The notes beneath the pieces are model-generated. The model was given only the letters and a program-made list of their open reading frames with translations. It searched no databases and had not been told where the DNA came from. A DNA stretch of 64,000 nucleotides from Hallerella sp963656065 (GTDB lineage Bacteria > Fibrobacterota > Fibrobacteria > Fibrobacterales > Fibrobacteraceae): NCBI GenBank assembly GCA_963656065.1, contig CAVKGV010000003.1, positions 124,001 through 188,000 on the forward strand, written 5' to 3'. Shown one piece after another: positions 61,823 through 64,000 of this stretch. Both the position numbers and the translations under genes were made by a program. The first letter of the stretch is position 1; each line of letters starts with the position of its first letter.

Positions 61823-62257
61823 CTAGAAATCGAGAGTTACGGTTTCGAGGTGTTGGGCCGCATGCGGCTGTTCCGCACCAGCGTAGATTTTAAGTTTCTT
61901 CATCATCTTCTTGCCCAGAGCGCTATGCGGGAGCATACCCCAAATCGCTTCGGTGAGCGGTTCGGTCGGGTGCTTCGCAAGCAGGGCGTCAAACGTGATC
62001 CAGCGTTCACCGCCGATGTGACCCGTATGATGGAAATACTGCTTCTGCTGGGCCTTCTTGCCGGTCGTTCCGACCTTGCCAGCATTGATGATGACCACGA
62101 AATCGCCGGTATCGACGTTCGGGGAATAGATAGCCTTGTGCTTGCCCATCAAAAGACGGGCAGCGGCGCTGGCAACGCGGCCGAGGGGCTTGCCTTCGGC
62201 ATCGATGAGCTTCCACTGACGAGTGACCGTCTTGGGGTTCACCATAATGGTTTTCAT
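61823..62257 (-). CDS. rplM: 50S ribosomal protein L13
   Basis: 144 residues: KTIMVNPKTVTRQWKLIDAE, GKPLGRVASAAARLLMGKHK, GDFVVIINAGKVGTTGKKAQ and MLPHSALGKKMMKKLKIYAG. L13 is an early-assembling protein of the large subunit. AGAGGA precedes the ATG. It is the first gene of the rplM-rpsI operon, whose promoter is at 62308-62337. Confidence 0.97.
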   Translation of the reverse strand: MKTIMVNPKTVTRQWKLIDAEGKPLGRVASAAARLLMGKHKAIYSPNVDTGDFVVIINAGKVGTTGKKAQQKQYFHHTGHIGGERWITFDALLAKHPTEPLTEAIWGMLPHSALGKKMMKKLKIYAGAEQPHAAQHLETVTLDF

Positions 62258-62307
62258 ATCGTTCCTCTAAAGTTGCTGCTCGGCACAAACGCGCTGCAGT
62301 TCGGATG

Positions 62308-62337
62308 CAAAGTTAGAAAACCTGCTTAAAAAAGCAA
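62308..62337 (-). promoter_or_regulatory. promoter of rplM-rpsI
   Basis: On the minus strand TTG (62335-62337), a 19-nt spacer and TAACTTTG (62308-62315) form the best FCB-type -33/-10 promoter in the window. The leader would be about 43 nt and includes the AGAGGA ribosome binding site. Confidence 0.75.
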
Positions 62338-62660
62338 GGGAGAAATTTCCCTATTTTTCGGATTTTTGGCTAAGATCCGCCATTTTCCACTCTATCAATT
62401 ATATTAGTTGAATTAATTATAACACACAAAAAGGCAATCAACATCTCTTTTCGGCAAGGCAACTTCCCAAAGTTCTTTCACAGAGGAAAACGTGAAAAGT
62501 TTCCCTTTTTGGGAAAAAACCGAAATTCCGGGAAAAATAAAGTTTTCTAGAAGCATTTTCTTACACGAGAACTTCCGCATCTTCGCATGTTTTTCACCTA
62601 TTTTTCTTTTTTGTTTCAAAAAAGGATTATTTTAATTTTATTCGCAACGCGAAATTGCTT
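62338..62660. other. AT-rich intergenic stretch
   Basis: About 320 nt with high A+T (for example around 62395-62430), no tRNA-like structure and no convincing gene. A 68-codon minus-strand frame at 62413-62619 lacks a ribosome binding site and familiar sequence. The base composition differs from the flanking genes. Confidence 0.5.
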
Positions 62661-62670
62661 TTGAGAGGTA

Positions 62671-63171
62671 TTGACGGCCTATCCTGTACCCACAGATTGG
62701 ACAGTTTATGGAACACTCAACAAAAATGGTGTTCCGTTTTCTGCGGGTAAGGTTTATGCCGACAGGCTTTACAAGATTCGCAACAGCTTAAATATCCAGG
62801 GGGTAAAGCGGACCTTGGCGTTGTTCGCCCCGCCTATCGCCCCGGGAATGCTAGCGAAAGCCCGAGCGATGGGAATATCTATCGATTCCGTTTTAAATTC
62901 AACGAACGAGAAATTGCCGATATATCGTTTCCGGGTTATTGTCAAGCTCGCCGTCGATATGGCGAAAGATGCGAAACAGCTAGCCAAGTGCGACAAGGCG
63001 GTAGTTGCCGAAAGCAAAGCCGTAAACGAAATGGAAATCAAGTCTCTGGAAGCGGAAAAGGTCCGCCTTGAAGAAAAAAAGGCCGCAGCATGGCGTCTGC
63101 GACATTCAAGATTCCCGATTTTAAATACGGTGCCGTTACCAACGCATTTGGCGGCCCCCGTTTCGACATAG
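62671..63171 (+). pseudogene. unknown gene remnant, probably 5'- and 3'-damaged
   Basis: An open frame of 166 codons from a TTG, directly after a stop and with no well-placed ribosome binding site. The sequence has GVPFSAGKVYADRLYKIRNS, GVKRTLALFAPPIAPGMLAK and a charged coiled coil near the end (MEIKSLEAEKVRLEEKKAAA). The last 25 codons look random. At the same place another frame (about 63089-63236) reads TFKIPDFKYGAVTNAFGGPR, which looks more like protein, so a frameshift near 63090 is likely. The strand-helix around RTLALFAPPI..A.A.GI resembles the later part of PD-(D/E)XK nuclease folds, but this is weak. Confidence 0.4.
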
Positions 63172-63190
63172 AATCTCTAGGCGGAACAAA

Positions 63191-63598
63191 GGATCGACGC
63201 TTATTCAAAATCACTGGGACGAATATGAGAACGTAACGGTCTGCGGTTGGGCGCCACAAAGGCAGATTCTTCAAGCGATTGCCGAAAAGAAAGAAAAGGA
63301 CAGTTGCGCCATTATCCATGGCGGACTTGCCACAATTAAGGAATGTATCTATTACGAAGTTCCGTTTCTTGTACTGCCGCTAGGAAAAGACCAGATGGAC
63401 AACGCCCTAAGACTGGAAGATTGCGGAATCAAGAACCGATTCCATATCGAGTACATAAAGCCCAAGTGCTTGCGATATTTCATCAACCAGATTTTGCAAG
63501 ATTATACTTCTCTCCAAAACCTAAAAAAACTGAGCAGTATATTCCGAAATGAAGAGACAAAACATTCTACAGCCAAGAAAATCGCCCATTACGCGTAA
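63191..63598 (+). pseudogene. C-terminal remnant of a GT-B glycosyltransferase
   Basis: About 135 codons without a start codon or ribosome binding site at the 5' end. The sequence ENVTVCGWAPQRQILQAIAE, AIIHGGLATIKECIYYEVPF and LVLPLGKDQMDNALRLED is the nucleotide-sugar-binding C-lobe of UDP-glycosyltransferase/MGT-like enzymes (GT1-type). The N-lobe of about 250 residues is missing. It is joined to an unrelated remnant in another frame, so it is a truncated pseudogene. Confidence 0.75.
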
Positions 63599-63666
63599 AA
63601 AATAGGCAAGTTTGCAAACAAAGAATTTTCAGCAAGACGTTACCCGAATGTCGCCGTTTTTTTTCC

Positions 63667-63674
63667 TAAATTTG
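63667..63674 (+). promoter_or_regulatory. -10 element TAAATTTG of the MATE gene
   Basis: An exact TAnnTTTG match, followed by GCGCGCT (7 nt) and the ATG at 63682, with no ribosome binding site. Confidence 0.55.
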
Positions 63675-63681
63675 GCGCGCT

Positions 63682-64000
63682 ATGCCATGCAACTTGACAC
63701 AAGGCGGCATCCTGAAGAACATCGCCGTCTTTTCGATTCCTTTTTTCATTTCCTATTTTCTGCAAACGCTCTACGGACTCGCCGATCTTTTTATCATCGG
63801 GCAATTTGAAAGCGCCGAAGCGATCTCCGCAGTCGCCATCGGAAGCCAGGTGATGCATTTTTTAACGGTCATCATCGTCGGACTTGCGATGGGAACAACG
63901 GTTCTCATCGGGCGCGCGGTCGGAGCGAAAAATTTTCGGAGCGTTTCGCGCATCACCGGAAACACGATTACTTTGTTTGGAATCCTGTCCATTTTTCTGA
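63682..64000 (+). CDS. MATE family efflux transporter (N-terminal part, cut by the window end)
   Basis: 106 codons are present: MPCNLTQGGILKNIAVFSIP, then PFFISYFLQTLYGLADLFII, SAVAIGSQVMHFLTVIIVGL and AMGTTVLIGRAVGAKNFRSV. These are the first helices of a MATE exporter, with the family's typical P...S..LQ.LY...D...IG pattern. It would expel drugs or metabolites by Na+ or H+ antiport at the inner membrane; the substrate is unknown. Confidence 0.88.
   Translation, partial: MPCNLTQGGILKNIAVFSIPFFISYFLQTLYGLADLFIIGQFESAEAISAVAIGSQVMHFLTVIIVGLAMGTTVLIGRAVGAKNFRSVSRITGNTITLFGILSIFL

Noticed and set aside
62413..62619. 68-codon minus-strand frame in the AT-rich spacer
   Set aside because: It has no ribosome binding site or recognisable sequence, and its composition is that of AT-rich noncoding DNA.

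Overview
The window looks like chromosomal DNA of a Fibrobacterota bacterium (Fibrobacter or a Hallerella-like relative). This is an inference from several traits together: FCB-type promoters (-10 element TAnnTTTG), secreted proteins with FlgD-like/type IX secretion sorting domains, an Rpn-family PD-(D/E)XK protein with a glycine-repeat tail, a carbohydrate esterase, a GlgA-type glycogen synthase and a succinate/propionate module. I see no tRNA, rRNA, CRISPR array or intact insertion sequence.

Layout. 1-3165 (minus strand): an ECF sigma factor, a PorZ-like propeller protein, a small lipoprotein and the start of a YggS-like gene. 3240-6380 (plus): DsbD and glycogen synthase. 6433-10582 (minus): PDZ protein, lipoprotein and secreted lipase-like protein. 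10780-15152: sbcDC. 15215-20287: trmO, a DEAD-box helicase, adk, an MFS transporter and pheS. 20366-21802: a secreted CE1-type esterase.

21974-34447 is the most interesting region. An eight-gene minus-strand operon encodes a NitT/TauT-type ABC transporter, three DUF1989 proteins, an alpha/beta hydrolase and a urea/guanidine carboxylase. It is divergent from a ROK-family regulator, which is followed by allophanate hydrolase. Together these give a complete route from guanidine (or urea) through carboxylation and allophanate to ammonia and CO2. Two nearly identical palindromes (11-nt arms, 3-nt spacer), one in the divergent intergenic region and one just upstream of the allophanate hydrolase gene, look like the operators of the ROK protein.

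34514-39306: a YitT-like membrane protein, a small Cys-containing protein, an Rpn-family protein, a GT4 glycosyltransferase and mutY. 39296-44771: a CoA transferase and a sodium-pumping methylmalonyl-CoA decarboxylase (mmdA, D, C, B), which points to succinate/propionate metabolism. 44853-50764: an outer-membrane barrel, a U32 protein, a second DEAD-box helicase, map and two unknown small genes. 50889-52997: fusA.

53282-58566 is an iron module on the minus strand. A DtxR/MntR-like regulator precedes an operon of an outer-membrane barrel, two FeoA proteins, an unusually long FeoB and a small FeoB-associated Cys-rich protein. Four 14-bp dyads lie in front of the operon and one contains the -10 element. 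58619-62257: a DUF2914 membrane protein, cardiolipin synthase, rpsI (apparently with an ATT start) and rplM. 62258-63598 is an AT-rich stretch with gene remnants, and the window ends inside a MATE transporter.

Two classes of translation start are visible. One has a clear AGGAG-like ribosome binding site. The other has a TAnnTTTG-like -10 element only 4-8 nt before the start codon and no ribosome binding site, as expected for leaderless mRNAs.
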